DNA from: Proteiniborus ethanoligenes
Lineage (GTDB): Bacteria; Bacillota; Clostridia; Tissierellales; Proteiniboraceae
Direction: 5' to 3'
Length of the DNA stretch: 64,000 nt
Assembly: GCF_900107485.1 (NCBI RefSeq)
Contig: NZ_FNQE01000013.1
Location: 23,662-87,661 of the forward strand
Positions 62,938 to 64,000 of this stretch are shown in pieces (position 1 is the first letter of the stretch; every line of letters starts with the position of its first letter). Both the position numbers and the translations under genes were made by a program. The notes beneath the pieces were generated by a model. It was not told where the DNA came from. It was given only the letters and a program-made list of their open reading frames with translations, and did no database searches.

Positions 62938-63211
62938 TTTTTATATTCAAAATAATATTTTAAACAGTTTAGAAGGATTTTTCGTTTTAATGTCAAATAA
63001 AACAAAAGGGGAAACGCTTTCATGATTCAGGTAATTTTTGTTTAAACCAGTTTAATTCAAGCTATCTAAATAAAAATGTATAAAGCAGAACTTTCTTATT
63101 GTCATAAAAAATTATTACTAAGGATAAAAAACAATTCATATTATTAAACAATAGAGAATAAACATATTTTAGATTAAAAAAACATAAGAGTAGGAAGGGG
63201 AGTGGGGTTCA
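62938..63211 (+). promoter_or_regulatory. AT-rich intergenic region with a weak cre-like site
   Basis: GGGAAACGCTTTCA at 63009-63022 fits the cre consensus at 12 of 14 positions. Otherwise the 274 bases show no gene, RNA motif or clear promoter. Confidence 0.25.
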
Positions 63212-63886
63212 ATGTCTGACAAGGTGATTGATACGAATTCAATAACCGTAGTAGGCAAGATAATCAGCGACAAAGAGTTTAGTCACGAGATGTATGGTGA
63301 AGGCTTTTACACCTTTGACTTAGAAGTACCTAGATTAAGTGACTATTCTGACGTGTTACCAATTACTATATCTGAAAGGCTATTAGTTAATATGGATTTA
63401 ACGCCAGGGAAAAGCCTAGTGGTAGAAGGACAACTAAGGTCATACAACAGATATATTGATGGTACTAACAAATTAGTACTAACAATTTTTGCAAGAGATG
63501 CATATGTTCCTGAGACAGAAGAAGAAATTAATGAGTTATTAAAAAGACCAAATGAAATTTATCTTGATGGTTACATATGCAAGGTTCCCATTTATAGAAC
63601 AACTCCATTTGGGAGGGAAATAACAGACCTTCTAGTAGCCGTAAATAGACCTTATAATAAATCTGACTACATACCCTGCATTGCTTGGGGGAGAAATGCA
63701 AGGTTTTGTGAAAAGCTTCAGGTTGGCGACCATATAAGATTATGGGGCAGAATTCAAAGTAGGGATTATCAAAAGAAAACCATTGAAGGAGAAGTCATAA
63801 ATAAGGTAGCCTTTGAGGTTTCAATATCAAAACTAGAATTTGTAAGAGAAGATAATAATAGAGAAGGGAAAAAACAAGATCTGTAA
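63212..63886 (+). CDS. Single-stranded DNA-binding protein-like, two OB folds
   Basis: 224 residues. Two successive SSB-like OB domains: residues ~10-105 (SITVVGKIISDKEF ... LVVEGQLRSYNRY) and ~112-215 (NEIYLDGYICKVPIYRTTPFGREITDLLVAVNR ... GDHIRLWGRIQSRDYQKK). The second has the classic SSB pattern PFGRE...VAVNR and IAWGRNA. There is no acidic C-terminal tail of the SSB type. AGGAAGGGGAG lies ahead of the ATG. Probably a specialised paralogue of housekeeping SSB; found in Clostridia, role unclear. Confidence 0.85.
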   Translation: MSDKVIDTNSITVVGKIISDKEFSHEMYGEGFYTFDLEVPRLSDYSDVLPITISERLLVNMDLTPGKSLVVEGQLRSYNRYIDGTNKLVLTIFARDAYVPETEEEINELLKRPNEIYLDGYICKVPIYRTTPFGREITDLLVAVNRPYNKSDYIPCIAWGRNARFCEKLQVGDHIRLWGRIQSRDYQKKTIEGEVINKVAFEVSISKLEFVREDNNREGKKQDL

Positions 63887-63902
63887 AAGGTCTTGTTTTT
63901 TG
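63871..63902 (+). terminator. Intrinsic terminator overlapping the SSB-like gene end
   Basis: Stem AAAACAAGAtC/G-TCTTGTTTT around the stop codon with T-rich tail. The last ~100 bases of the window contain no recognised feature. Confidence 0.85.
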
Positions 63903-64000
63903 ATATAATAGAGATGAGCATAATTAATAAAATTTGACTAGAGAAACTTTAAAATTAAATATCAAATATATACTCATCTAGAACAGACATAAAATAATAG

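Overview
The window comes from a low-GC, endospore-forming anaerobe of the Clostridia/Tissierellia kind. This is inferred from the AT-rich codons, strong GGAGG ribosome binding sites with many GTG/TTG starts, two T-box leaders, an S-box (SAM) riboswitch, an alpha/beta SASP, CotF-like coat proteins, a PdaB-like deacetylase and branched-chain amino acid/peptide metabolism. No rRNA, tRNA, CRISPR array, transposase or integrase gene was seen.

Layout. 1-5 kb: a cut-off hypothetical gene, M29 aminopeptidase, DUF378 protein, a small repeat-containing hydrophobic protein, a YitT membrane protein and an L,D-transpeptidase lipoprotein. 5-10.4 kb: PEP synthase and, on the minus strand, the metNIQ methionine importer behind a SAM riboswitch. 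10.6-16.9 kb: two spore-coat genes, then a complete UMP operon from carbamoyl phosphate onward, pyrB-pyrI-pyrC-pyrF-pyrK-pyrD-pyrE. 17-20 kb: DegV, T-box-controlled trpS, superoxide dismutase. 20.3-26.2 kb: a zincin and an Opp/Dpp-type ABC operon with no binding-protein gene, whose second permease carries a large extracellular pseudo-peptidase domain. 26.5-32 kb: uracil/xanthine permease, P1 peptidase, a GlpA-like FAD/Fe-S oxidoreductase and leucine dehydrogenase with a cre box in its promoter.

32.0-46.6 kb looks like an acquired or rearranged block. It is bounded by 169-bp direct repeats (about 96% identical, ungapped) that contain the 3' end and terminator of an ABC binding-protein gene. 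The intact gene is on the right and only its last ~40 codons remain on the left. Inside lie a sensor-like lipoprotein, a two-component system, two paralogous lipoproteins that fuse a propeller-like domain to a family-1 solute-binding domain, a MalF/MalG permease pair, a HlyD-type adaptor, a MacB-like membrane protein and a MalK/MsmX-type ATPase. This mixes importer and exporter parts in one unit and is the best candidate here for an undescribed system.

47-64 kb: pgsA, a T-box leader serving a small membrane protein plus valS, folC, a YVTN propeller protein, a P-type Ca2+ ATPase, a DUF4364 regulator, an alpha/beta SASP, two polysaccharide deacetylases, a Na/Pi symporter, a PNPOx-like flavoprotein, a small SASP-like ORF, a stand-alone Mur ligase with a 34-bp perfect palindrome in front of it, and a two-OB-fold SSB-like protein. 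Most transcription units end in clear intrinsic terminators, so operon limits are well supported.
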